Shown piece by piece: positions 44,550 through 57,756 of a DNA stretch of 64,000 nucleotides; within the stretch, counting starts at the first letter, position 1, and every line of letters starts with the position of its first letter. Both the position numbers and the translations under genes were made by a program. The notes below the pieces were generated by a model. The model was not told the origin of the DNA. It saw nothing but the letters and a program-made list of their open reading frames with translations, and ran no database searches. The stretch lies in assembly GCA_021464415.1 (NCBI GenBank), contig JAKCWG010000547.1:1-64000 (forward strand), given 5' to 3'. Source of the stretch: Lonicera japonica. Taxonomy: Eukaryota > Streptophyta > Magnoliopsida > Dipsacales > Caprifoliaceae.

Positions 44550-46105
44550 GTGTTCTCTATCTTCTCATAAAAGAGGGTAATTGGTCAATGAAGCACACCT
44601 TTCATGATTCACTTAATTAGAATTCGTTCGAAGAACAAAAAATTAAAAATACTTGATTTAGTTAGAAGTTGGAAAATAAGTTTAAATTTTTTCTTCAACC
44701 ATCAAAGAAAATTTCTCTATGGAAAAAACCACAAAGTAAGAAGACGTTTTACTACATGTCTCAACTTATTTTACAAGTTGTCACAAAACTCAATTATTTT
44801 ATTTTCTTTTTTCATGTTGTTATCAACCGGTCGCTTAATATTAGAATTATGAATCAAATATTAATAATTTAATAATGTGAGTGAAAATTAATTTATCTTT
44901 AAGGGATTCTTGCTGTGAAGGAATATGTCCTTTGGCAATTTTCAATGCTCAACTACACATTTTAGTGTATGGACAACTTGGTCCACATATTTAGGGGTCC
45001 TTTGAATTATTCAGTTCCACAAATATATATGAGTCCTGTGAATGAGTCACTTCCGCAAATATTTATGAGTCCTTTGAATCACTCAATTCTACAAACATTG
45101 TGAGTCGCCGCCCTGAGTTTTGAGGGGTCCTAGATGAATATTGTTTCGAGGCCTTTTGTATTTGTGTATATTCATATATTATAAGTACATCAATAAATTC
45201 ATAATAATAAAAAATCATATAGCAATAACATTTGAGAAATTATAAAAATTGTAATTAATTTTTTTCGGTATAGAATTTAGCCAAAACAACAACTAAACAG
45301 ATGGAGTTATATATATACATAAACAATCTCAAATCAAATTATTATATAGAGAAATCACCACCGCAAACCAAAAAAACTAAAAGATATAGAGAAAATAGAG
45401 GAACAAAGTAATATAACAAGTTGTGTGTATTGTGAATAAAAAGAGTTTATTAAAAAAATAACCGAAGATCTTGTTTAAAAAAGTTAGTATAGAAATTTTA
45501 TATTGGTGCCCTTTTGTATTTTTATATATTCATGTAATATATAGAATTTTCGAGAAGTATTCTCATACGCTTAGTTTAGAAAATTACTCCTATGTCGAAT
45601 GAATTTTCTCCCCCAAGCAAGTGTTAAAGATCAATTAAAATCAAGGGGAGGAAGATATATATATATATATAATGTTCCAGAGGGTCGAGAAAGTTTTTGC
45701 TCATGAATTTATAAAATTGAATTAACTTGAAGACGGAGAAAGAAAGATGAGGCGTTCAAAGAGAGGTCTGGATTTTTATTTTTCTAGTTGAATTTTTGTT
45801 AAGATGGATTAATTTAATTATAGGCAGAAATAGAGATGAGTGCTTTCCGCTACCAAAAAAAGAGAAAGACAATGGTTAAAAGATCAAGGGTAAAGAAATA
45901 CATAATTAAGGGTTTGTTTTGATAAAAAAAATAATTTATGTTTTCTATCAAATTTAGAAATTGATTGGAGGTGAGTTGAATATTTATATGGTGTAATCGA
46001 TTCAGAACACCCTAAAATTTTAGTCAAAGCAAAAATTAAAAGATATAACTTTTATTTGGAAAAACAAAATAAACTTACCATTAATTTAAAAGGGAAAAAA
46101 AAGTT
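44550..46105. repeat. 5' flank F of patatin C (unit 3)
   Basis: Same non-coding sequence as 20770-22392 up to about 45965, including the 36-base tandem repeat near 45018-45100 and an AT run near 45655. After 45965 it diverges from units 1 and 2. Confidence 0.72.
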
Positions 46106-46790
46106 GCTATCAGTCTAGAAACTTTTAGTCATATTATGGTTGTGCCTTTAGAGCATTCACAGAATTTAGGTAATATTTAGATATCCATAAATTTATAAAT
46201 TTGGCATTAAATTTTTTGAACAGTTACGCTGAATATAACATAAAAATAGCCATACGGACCAGAAGAGCTGAATTTTACGTCATTGGTGCTAACTTGATCT
46301 ACGTAACGTAAACGAAGACCAGAAGAGCTAAAAGGTCCCACGAGAATTGTCCATGCCAGTCTTTTCAACCCTTCCTTCTTGTCTGATTGATGTCAAAGGA
46401 AAGAGAAAAATATAACCGATTTTGTTTTTCTCTTTTCAGAAAAAGAAAATTATATCGACAGGGTTATCTTCAAAGTCTAATGCAATACTTTTCCCACAAT
46501 GGATGGCAACGGGGCGAGACGGGTGGCTTATGCATTTTTCATCGCGCCTCCATTTCAAATTAAGAATTAATGTTTTTATTACCATTGAATTTTAGTTCTT
46601 TGCGATTCTTTCGCAGAGAATTTTATAATGCAATAAATATAGTCAAAAAAACTTATAAATTAATTTTGTTTTAATTATACATTTTTATACATGTTTTATA
46701 CATTTATATTTTTTTTTCATTTTAGACATTTCTTTACTACTACATTATATATTAATATTTATTTATCAAATTATAGATAATAAATTAATA
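46106..46790. other. Flank G remnant and unique non-coding sequence (unit 3)
   Basis: GCTATCAGTCTAGAAAC at 46106 continues flank G without a TRIM, so it resembles the uninserted site of T1 and T2. From about 46260 the sequence is unlike the other units. No gene seen. Confidence 0.55.
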
Positions 46791-49516
46791 TTTTAAATTT
46801 TAAAAAATATATTTGATTAATTAGGTTCTCCGCAGAGCGGGGACCACTTTTCCCGTCCCCATCTCCGAATACATGTCAAGAAAAATATTATTCCCATACC
46901 TGCCTCCGTCAAACCAATTCTCTGCGGAGATTTGGCTAAACGAGGAATTTTCCATCTCTGTCTCCCATGAAGCTTCTTTCTCGGATTTGTTTAAGCATTT
47001 TACATTTTTTACATAGATATGGTAATACAGTAAAGCGCATTTGTATCTTACATATTAAATAGAAACAACTTAATCTTGGCTCAATTCAGTATATTTGATC
47101 AATACATGGAAAAATTTGAAAGACACAATATCAATTAAAATTGGATGATAAATTTCTAATTGTACGACGAGTTATTTCACAACAATCTTGGTGTGGTCAT
47201 GTTTGAGTGTATTGTGTATGTTCATTCGATCAAGTAAACAAAATTATTCATGTTTGTTTGGGAAATATTGTTAGAAAAAATCCCGCATATAAACATAATT
47301 GAAATTCAGTAATTTGTAAAAATTCGAAAAGAAATTGACCCGAGTCTTGTGTATCACACAATTTTCTTAAAATAGTTACGGCGCCTCGCCAGAGGTGCTT
47401 AGAGGCTAATTACGGCGTCTGTTTTCTAGGATAAAACGGGTTAGACTATCTACCTTAAGCACACCGGTGTTACTTACAACGAATCGAATAAGTATTTGAA
47501 CAATATCACCAGATAGGAAGATAAGAACTTTTGTAAGTGTTTGTTTGTGTTTGGTATCTCGAATTATGTGTTTGAGCAAAGAGAAGAAAGGCTGATTTAT
47601 TCAAAGGTAAGGGAGTGTGATACTAATTTTGAAAAATATAACATACTAAATCTTCGCTCAACTTAGTATATTTGATCAATATATGTAAAATTTTGAAAGA
47701 CACAATTATCAATTAATTTGAAAAATTAGTATCATACCTCACGAGGACTTTAAATTTGAAAAATAAAATGTCATCTCCAAACCCGCCTCCGTCAAGCCAG
47801 TTCTACACAAAGAGTTTTTCCATCCCTCTCCCTCATGAAAACTTTTTTTTTCCTCTCTTGGATTTGTTCAAGTATTTTACATAGATAAGGTAATACATAT
47901 AAGCACATTTGTTACATATTAATTATTAGAATCAACTTAATCTTGTTTGTCAAAAAATATTTAAATTTCATTAATTTTAAACTCAAAATGCACGGAAATT
48001 TTTTTGAAGGAATAGTATCAATTAAAACCAAAGGATGAATTTCTAATTATACATTGAATTATTTAACAACATAATCTTGTCTCGTGATCATGTTTGAATT
48101 AGTCGTTCTAGTAAACAAAATTGTTTGAAAAATATTATGAAGTATCAACATGAATTATTAATTTGAAAGGAGGAAATAATTATAATTAATTTGAAAGGAG
48201 GAAATAATTATAAAGACTTTAGACTTGACAAGACTTCAGTCAACTGCAACGAAATTTTCCTCGAGGCTTTTACAATACTAATGAGGGAAAGATATATAAT
48301 TTGACCAAACCTCAATGGGAAATGAACCAATTTTCTGTATCTAATAATGCTTCAAGACCCAAGTGGCAATAATAAATGAAAAGAACATTTTCTCACTATT
48401 TATCAAATTTACAAAAAAATGAAAGTTCTAACAAGCCACCCATGCAAATGTAGTTATATTGTAAGGAAAAATGAAAACCACGTGGTCCACCCGTCAATGC
48501 AATTGTAGATGTGGGCTAGCAAACTCGGATTTGGCCCACTTTCATTATTCTTTTGACCTAATTTCGTTTAACGAGATTTAGTTTAAGAATTAAATGGATG
48601 AATCTTTTCATAAAATTAACTTAGTAGAGATGTAGAGATGATTTTTATAATTAGTTAATCATCTTCACAAAATTTCATTAAAAATTTAAAGCGAAAGTGG
48701 GTGTAGAAAAATTTTGATACATATGTTCATTTTCGGTCATTAAAATTTTAGATGATCACGCAACTCACTTCTAGATTGAATCTTATGATGAAATTTTGTA
48801 AAATTGATCTACACATCATAGATATTATCTCCACTAAATTTCATGAAAAAATTCATTCATTTAGCTCTCGAACTAGACCTCATTGGACCAAATTAGATCG
48901 AAGCATAATGGAGAGGAGTCAAGTCCAGCAAACTTATTCAATGGTCAATAATACACATTATTTTTTGTTATAAAATTTTGATATATTGATTATGTCCCAA
49001 AAAATAGAATTATCAATTTGAAATATCATGAAAACTAAAGTGAGACTATCAAATTTCAGATAAATTACATAAAGAATTATATGTTCATAAAGTTTCAACT
49101 TGTGATTAACTCAATTAGAGTTCATTCCAGCAGACACTCATAAAACAAATCAAACTTGAACATAAACACAAGTTTGTTAATTTATCAAGCTCAACTCAAT
49201 GAGTTTTCAAATATGTCAAATATGCATATATAAAAATATCAAAATACTATATTATGTATTGATATTTATTTATCAAATTATGGATGATAAATTAGTATTT
49301 TAAAATTTTAAAAATATATTTAATTAATTGGGTTCTCCATGGAGCGGGGACCCGTTTCACCATCCCTGTCCCCGAATACATGTCAAGAAGAATATCATCC
49401 CTATATCGCCTCCATCGAACCAGTTCTCTGTGGAGATTTGGACCAGCAAAGAATTTTTTTATCCCTATCTTTCATGAATCCTTGTTTTTTTTTAACTCTC
49501 TCGGATTAGTTCAAGT
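46791..49516. repeat. Repeat block R (unit 3), left part
   Basis: Matches 32641-35350, with GTTCTCCGCAGAGCGGGGACC at 46824 and its second copy at 49332. A 24-base stretch near 48160-48205 is doubled here relative to unit 2. It is interrupted at 49517 by a copia element and resumes at 54099. Confidence 0.65.
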
Positions 49517-52500
49517 TGTTGGTCGGATTTCAACCCTAGAGAGGGGGTGAATAGGGTTATAAAAACTTAATGCAGAATTAAATATTTTTCTAAAATCGTT
49601 TAAGCAAAGCAATCAAGCTAAACAAGTATATCAAGGAATGCATGCAATTCAACCAATAAAGCAAAACTCAAGAGCAAACAAAACTCAAATAATGATATAG
49701 CAATAAAGTAAAAAGCTTAGAGTTAAGAAAGATTGAACCGATTTGAAGTCCAAGGCTTTTTATCCTCACGGTTTTGGTTTACCAAACCATAGTCCGCGCT
49801 CGGTTAGTTCCTCGAGAATTTTCACTAATTCCAATCTTCTTCTGGGTGAAGATTAAACCTTTACAAGTGTATTCTTCTCGCACACTCTTACAAGTATTGC
49901 TTTACCACAATACTCTCACAAAACATTCTCTTGCTAATTTGTGAGATTTACCACTCAAAAATACTAAACAAGAATTTACATTCTTGTTATCTTATGAGAT
50001 TTACCTCTCACAATTGAATACAAATTATTTGGTGATTCAGACCAATTAACAATAACTCTCCAGTGTTTAAAGAATACAATTGAAGCTCACACTAGAGTTA
50101 CTTGTTTGATCAAGATTTATAGCTCAATTAGAATGATTGATCGAAAATAATTTCTTGAATCTTTTGATATTGAAGATAGATGAAGAATAGAGTATGAGAG
50201 TGATTCAAGGTTGTCAAAATGTGTCTTAGAGAGTATATATATAGTCCCAAAAGTGATATAGCCATTTTTGAGGTTTAGTACAAGTTTGGTACCAAAAATG
50301 GTAAAAAATCATAAATTCAACGGTTATATTTTGGGCCATCAGTCGACTGAGCAAAGCTCCTTAGTCGACTGAGTGGGGCTTTAGTCGACTGAGCAAAAGC
50401 CATCAGTCAACTGATGGACCAGACTGCCCATCAGGCCAAAAGGCCAAAAATCCCAATTTTTGCACTTTTGCATATAAGCTCCAAAATCAATTCTAATGCT
50501 TTGGGGACCTTAAAAATAAGTTCTTAAGACACCTATTTTTGAAAAAACTCAAAATATGATCGTTTGAATTTAATATGAATTGATTTCAAATACCGATTTT
50601 GTAAGAATGATGTTTTCAAAATGACTTTTGATTCAAACTGATTTTTATCAATCTAAGAATGATATATCAAAGTGTACGAGCTATATAAATAATCAAATAA
50701 GAAACTTTACTTAATACCTAAGCACTCACTCAATTACCGAATAGGTAAGTCTTCGAATGCTTCGATTTGTTTCTTTAAATTGATTCTTCACTTGAAGCTT
50801 TGGCATATGATCATTGATCTTTTGTGCTTCATCAAATGCATTGCTAGCATGTGTGCGATAAGAATAATCTCTTACTAGTCCATTGCTTTGTTGACTTGAT
50901 CGGATATTGATTGAATGATCCTTGTCAAACTTCATTTGAGCAATCATACTATTCTTGATTTTTCCAAGAAAAAAACTATAATCTTAAATCAAGAACATGT
51001 TAAATTACACATGATTGATTTATTGTTATTATCAAAATAAGATTAAGACCTACAAGGTCAACAATCTCCCCCTTTTTTATGATGACAATAAATTAATGTG
51101 TGTTTTCAATAACAAGAATAAATAGCATATGAATAAATGATATATGCTCCCCCTCAATTTATGCATAGATAAAATAAATGATTATTAAAAGTATTGCAAA
51201 TATTTGAGATAGTTTTAAAATTAATAAAACATTTTTGATCTCAAATAAAGTTTTCAAAAGAAAACAAGTATCAATGTTAAAGACATAAAGCATTTGAAGT
51301 CTTACCAACATTGATCACTACTAACACACATTTTCTCCCCCTATGGCAACATCAAAAAGGGATCAAGGCCACAGAGAGAAAATGGTAGCCTCCATATGAG
51401 CTTCATCTATGAGGCCAAGATATGTATGCCTCTTCATCTTTTGCCATAGGGCAAAGGTGTGCCATCTCCTCATCGCTTGACTTGATATCGGATTCACTTG
51501 AATGTTCTTTAAGAGCATGCTTCAATCTTTTGAATAACTCTTCCCTCTTTGCTTTCTTCTCTCTTTTCTCTTCTTTTCTAACAGGACAATTTGACTTGTA
51601 GTGTCCCAATTTTTGACAATAAAAGCACTTATTTTCCTCATTATCAACTTTTAGATGAGTTGATCTATCATTAAGGATCTTTGAGGATGAGAGATCATTG
51701 TTGATCTTCCCTTGTGAGTACTTCTTCTTTGCTAGGAATTTCTCAAATTCCTAGAGAGGAATGCCATGTCTCCATCTATTTTTGTTCTTTTTCCTTCATT
51801 TGGCTTTAAAGCAAAAATTGTCATTGGACTTGCTTTCTCTCCTCCTTCTCTTTGCAACTCCTTCTCATGGGTTTTAAGAGAACCCAAGAGCTCATCCATG
51901 CTAAGCGTTTTGAGGTTCTTAGGTTCTTGAATTATCGTTACCTTAGGTCACCATTTCTTAGGAAGTATCCTAAGTACTTTTCTAATCTTTTCTTCATTTA
52001 AGTAAACATTGCTAAGAAGGTCTAAAGCGTTAGTGAGAATAGAAAATCGACTATACATGAAAGCAAGTGATTCGTTAGGCTCCATATTAAACAATTCATA
52101 ATCATGGATAAGTATATTAATATTATCCTCTTTGACTTGAGAAGTTCCCTCACGGGCAACCTCAAGCTTGTCCCAAATCTCTTTTGCGGTTTTGCAACTA
52201 GAGATTTTGTTGTATTTATCCATACTTAAAGCACAATGTAATGAATTTAAAGCTTCAGCATTTAATTGAATTTTCTTAATATCATGCTCATTGTATTCGG
52301 ATATAGACTTGGGAATAACATTTCCCTTATCGTCGATTTTTGTAACTCACAAGGTCCAACAAGTGTAACCTTCTATTGTCAAAATCGTTAGCTTGTAAAA
52401 ATGTGCACATAGGATTTTTTCGATAACTATAGTTTTTGCCATCAAACAATGGCAGTATATAAATAAAAGCACATTCAAAAAGACCGGTTCCTTGATAATA

Positions 52501-54093
52501 ATACATGATCAAGGACTCTAAGATTGTGAAATCAAAACAAGAGTACATCCTCTGATACCAATTGTTGGTCGGATTTCAATCCTAGAGGGGGGTGAATAGG
52601 GTTATAAAAACTTAATGCAGAATTAAATATTTTTCTAAAATCTTTTAAGCAAAACAATCAAGCTAAATAAGTATATCAAGGAATGCAAGCAATTCAACCA
52701 ATAAGAAAAACTCAAGAGCAAACAAAACTCAAATAATGATATAGCAATAAAGCAAAGAGCTTAGAGTTAAGAAAGATTGAACCGATTTGAAGTCCAAGGC
52801 TATTTATCCTCACGGTTTTGGTTTACCAAACCATAGTCCGCGCTTAGTTAGTTCCCCGAGAATTTTCACTAATTCCAATCTTCTTCCAGGTGAAGATTAA
52901 ACCTTTACAAGTGTATTCTCCTCACACACTCTTACAAGTATTCCTTTACCACAATACTCTCACAAGACATTTTATTGCTAATTTGTGAGATTTACCTCTC
53001 ACAAATACTAAACAAGAATTTAACTTCTTGTTAGCATATGAGATTTACCACTCACAATTGAATACAAATTGTTTGGTGATTCACACCAATTAACAATAAC
53101 CCTCAAGTGTTTAAATAATACAATTGAAGCTCATACTAGAGTTACTTGTTTGATCAAGATTTATAGCTCCATAAGAATGATTGATCAAAAATAATTTCTT
53201 GAATCTTTTGATATTGAAGATAGACGAAGAATAGAGTATGAGAATGATTCAAGGTTGTCAAAATGTGTCTTAGATAGTGTATATATAGTCCCAAAAGTGA
53301 TATAGCCGTTTTTAAGTTTTGGTACCAAAAATGGTAAAAAATCATAAATTAAACGACTATTTTCTAGCCATCAGTCGACTGAGAAAAGCTCTTTAATTGA
53401 CTAAGTGGGCCTTAGTCGACTGAGCAAAAGCCATTAGTCGACTGATGGACCAGACTGCCTATCAGGCCAAAAGGCCAAAAATTCCAATTTTTGCACTTTT
53501 GCATATAAGCTCCAAAATCAATTCTAATGCTTTGGGGACCTTAAAATAAGTTCCTAAAACACCTATTTTCGAGAAAAATCAAAATATGATCGTTTGAATT
53601 TAATATGAATTTATTTCAAATACTGATTTTGTAAGAATGATGTTTTTGAAATGATTTTTGATTCAAACTGATTTTGATCAATCTAAGAATGATATATCAA
53701 AGTGTATAAGCTATATAAATAATCAAATAAGGAACTTTACATAACACCTAAGCACTCACTCAATTACCGAATAGGTGAGTCTTCGAATGCTTCGATTTGT
53801 TTCTTCAAATTGATTCTTCACTTGAAGTTTTGGCATATGATCATTGATCTTTTGTGCTTCATGAAATGCATTACTAGCATATGTGCGAAAAGAATGATCT
53901 CTTTCTAGTCCATTGCTTTATTAACTTAATCGAATATTGATTGAATGATCCTTGTCAAACTTTCTTTGAGCAATCATGTTATTCTTGATTTTTCCAAGAA
54001 GAAAGCTATAATCTTAAATCAAGAATATGTTAAATTACACATGATTGATTTATTATTATTATCAAAATAAGATTAAAACGTACAAGGTCAACA
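49517..54093 (-). mobile_element. Ty1/copia element with gag only (TR-GAG-like)
   Basis: LTRs at 49517-51063 (1547 bases) and 52563-54093 (1531 bases) are nearly alike and begin and end TGTTG...CAACA. The target duplication CAAGT is perfect (49512-49516 and 54094-54098). On the minus strand the first LTR is followed by AT and then TGGTATCAGAGG (52549-52560), an initiator-tRNA-Met primer site. A purine tract (51064-51078) precedes the other LTR. The 1.5-kb interior encodes only gag remnants, with no protease, integrase or RT. Confidence 0.92.
51403..52548 (-). pseudogene. gag: copia-type gag remnant
   Basis: Minus-strand reading with stops and frameshifts. In order: PLFDGKNYSYRKNPMC near 52440 (start of the gag domain, with Arg where relatives have Trp), AKEIWDKLEVAREGTSQVKE (52140-52200), LRILPKKW then a stop (51948), and a CCHC zinc knuckle, CFYCQKLGHYKSNCP (about 51590-51635), followed by a Lys/Glu-rich tail. 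The gag protein would package the element RNA; this copy cannot make it whole. Confidence 0.82.
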
Positions 54094-54098
54094 CAAGT

Positions 54099-54569
54099 AT
54101 TTTTACATAAATATGGTCATACATTAAAAAGCATATTTTTATCTTACACACTAAGTGGAATCAACTTAATCTTGGCTCAATCCATGTATATTTGAATGGA
54201 TGGAAAAATTTAAAAGACACGGTATCAATTAGAATTGGATGATAAATTTCTAATTGTATATCGAATTATTTCACAATAATCTTGTTGTGGTCATGTTAAA
54301 GTGTGTCGTGTGTGTTTATTCTAGTAATCAAAATTATTCTTGTTTGTTTGAGAAATATAATATACTATCAATATGGACTTTTAATTTTATTTGGAGATAT
54401 TATAATTCATAAGAAGTCGTACTATAAGGGGATTTTTAATTTAAGAAATATAATATTATCTCCAAACCCACCTTCGTCAGGCCAGTTCTGCACAGGCAAT
54501 TTTTCAATCCATACCCCCCATGAAGCCTTCTCTCTCTCTCTCTCTCTTGGATTTGTTCAAGCATTTTAC
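54099..54569. repeat. Repeat block R (unit 3), right part
   Basis: Continues block R after the copia insertion and matches 35360-35849, including a CT-rich run near 54528-54548. Non-coding. Confidence 0.65.
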
Positions 54570-56448
54570 ATAGTGTGGATGGCTAAAAGAAAACCAAGCC
54601 CAATTAGTGCAAGGAATGGTGTCATAAAGCTTTCTTTTAGAAATATGACTCTGGATGCCAATATTTTCTCATTTCCTAGACAATCCAATATTGAGGAAGA
54701 GGATGTTCATGAAGTTAGTTACTTGAATACTGTCATTAATGAATACTTTAATGTATTGTAGTATAAGGACCCGGTTGAGTCAATTTTGACTTATTCTTTT
54801 TTTGATTTTGAAATTTATTCTCCTATCGAGAAGGAGATAAGTAAAGCAGTTCTGATCTCAATTCTAGCGAAGATGCTGAAGAATTCGAGACAGAGCGGGC
54901 TATGTGGACTAAACATTTTGAAGAACTCCCCACGAGTAATTCTTTAGTTATACCCTCTGCATTCGAAACTCCAAAATTAGAACTTAAGCCCCTAACCTAG
55001 GAGCTAAAGTACATATTTTTAGAAGAATTCGAAACTTATCATATCATAGTCTTAAGCAAGTTAAATTCCACTCAAGAATCTAAGCTTTTGAAAGCTCTTA
55101 AGTTACACAAAAATGCATTAGGATGGACCATAACTGATCTGAAAAGTATTTGCGCCGATATCTGTACTAATAAGATATACCTTGAAGAAGATGTTAAACC
55201 CTCTCGACAGATGCAGAGGAAGTTAAACCCCAACATGAAAGAAATAGTCCGCAAAGAAGTTCTTAAACTCTTAGATGTTAATATCATTTACCCTATCTCT
55301 GATAGTAAATGGGTAAGTCCTACTCAGGTTGTGCCTAACAAATCTGGCATAACTATTGTTCTTAATGTTGAAGGAGAGTTAATTCCTACACGTGTTACCA
55401 CTGGATGGCGCATGTATATTGATTATCGCAAGCTTAACTCTGTAACCAAGAAAGATCATTTTTCACTCCTACTTCTTAATCAGACTTTGGAGAGGATGGC
55501 TGATCATTCTTTCTATTACTTTCTAGATGGTTACAGTGGTTACAATCAGATTGAAATTGCCCCCAAAGATCAGGAAAAAACACTCTCACTTGTCTTTTTG
55601 GTACCTATGCTTATAGAAGAATGCCATTTGGCTTGTGCAATGCACCATCAACTTTTTAAAGGTGCATGATGAGTATCTTTAGTGATATGGTGGAAGAATT
55701 CCTCGAAGTTTTCATGGATGATTTCTCTTTAATTTGTGATATTTTTGAAAATTGACTACAGAATTTAGAGAAAGTTTTGGTTCGTTGCAAGGATAATAAT
55801 TTAGTTCTGAATTGAAAAAACTGCCATTTCTTAGTTACTCAAGGAATTGTTTTAGGTCATATTGTCTCAACTTAATGAATCCAAGTAGATAAGGTTAAAA
55901 TCGACCTCATTGATAATTTGTCGGTTCCCAAAACTGTCAAAGAGGTTGAATCATTCCTAGGCCATGCTAGTTTTTAAAAAAGGTTCATCAAAAGGTTCAG
56001 TGCTATATCTCGACCTCTATGTAACCTGCTTACCAAGGATGCACAATTTGAATAGACTTCAGTATGTCAAGAAGCTTTTGAAAAGCTCAAGCAAATGCTC
56101 ACTACTGCAACAATTGTGCAGCCACCTAATTGGAGCTTACCATTTGAGCTTATGTGTGATGCTAATGATTATGCCATTGGAGCTGTCCTAGGACAAAGAA
56201 AGGACAATAAGCGCCATAAGATCTCGTAGTGGGTCTGCAGCGTGTACTATTCTAGTCGGACTTTAAATTATGCTCAATTGAACTATTCTACGACTAAGAA
56301 AGAGTTACTAGCAATTATATTTGCTTTAGATAAGTTTCGTTACTATTTAGTTGGATCATCAATTGTCTGCTTTACTGATCACTTAGCAATTATGTATCTT
56401 TTTATGAAAAAAGATGCGAAAGCAAGACTAATTATTAAAGGGTGGTGA
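54570..56448 (+). pseudogene. pol: Athila-type Ty3/gypsy pol fragment (unit 3/4), uninterrupted
   Basis: Same fragment as at 35850-39622 but without the CACTA-like insertion. Connector (RNMTLDANIFSFPRQSN), RT blocks from 55088 (HKNALGWTITDLKSICAD, IIYPISDSKWVSPTQV, MYIDYRKLNSVTKKDHFS), a one-base frameshift near 55595, then MPFGLCNAP, catalytic VFMDDFS (55708-55728), FVPKTVKEV-like connection, and RNase H (YYSSRTLNYAQLNYS, FTDHLAIMYLF) ending at IKGW. Many stops. It ends at the same junction with segment S as the other copy, so the truncation predates the duplication. Confidence 0.86.
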
Positions 56449-57756
56449 TAATGATACCCTGAGTTATATACACATATTCAGTTTAGGAGAATTGAAAAAT
56501 TAAACTGTAAAGTATGGGGTCATTTGCAATGTTTACCCTAGTATTTTAAAAGTTGCAATGTCAACCTCGAAGTACTTTTAATGTTGCAATATAAACCTTC
56601 TATATATTAACTTCTATTTAAAAAAAGCTAAAAGCTGCTAACATGGCTTGATGACGTAACAATGACATGGAACAAATCATTTAAAACAAAAACATAAATG
56701 ATAAATTAAACCTTGGAGTATGGAATAAGTTGCAATGTTCTCCCCTGATGTTTCAAAAGTTCCATAACAACCTAATTAAGATTGTGTACTCTATTTTTTT
56801 TTCATAATGAAATAAAATCATCTTAAAAATATGAATTGAAGAGTTTATTACTATGTCCAAACATATGTTTCTACGGATTTCAATATGGACAAATTCCAAA
56901 CCGAAAAGAATGGATTGCCAATACTTTTTGGTGTAGGTATTTGTTTATTTCATTTATTATTTCCGAAAAAAATTGTTCTTTCAATCTTTTAAATTTATTG
57001 TTTTAATTTGAACATGAAAATGAATTTTTCTTGTGGTTTGATCTACCAATATATGCTAGATGTAAGCAAATTATTTCTATAACGTTCAAGAATGTATTGG
57101 CATTAGAGAAACAACTAAAGAATGTCATTGAAAGACATTAATGCTACGAATGTTCCTGATACTTTTATGGGTGAGAGAGTAAAAAGTTATGGCCCCTAAT
57201 AATTTTAAATCAAATAAAAATAGTTAGAAATTGCCACTAATGTAATGATACTTGTATCAAGCTAAAATATAATACATAAAAGGTGTCGACATGTGTTGAA
57301 GAAAAGTTGAAAATGTACTTCAAGGTTCACATTGCAACTTTTAAAACATCAAGAGAAACATTGCAGTTGACTCCATACTTCAGAGTTTCATTTCTCATAT
57401 ATAAAAAGTTATAGCCCCTAATAATTTTAAATCGAATAGAAATAGTTAGAAATTGCCACTAATGTAGTGATACTTGTATCAAGCTAAAATGTAATACATA
57501 AAAGGTGTTGACATGTGTTGAAGAAAAGTTGAAAATGTACTTTAAGGTTCACATTGCAACTTTTAAAACATCAAGGGAAATATTTCAGTTGACTTCATAC
57601 TTTAAGGTTTAATTTCTCATATATATATAGTCCGTTTTTGGTACGGACCGGTCATTTTTACAACAGTTTTCCATCATAAAAACATTGAGAGAGTGTTTTT
57701 TATGACGCAAAATCGTCATATAAAAAAGACTTGCACCTGAAAATTTATGTGTATAT

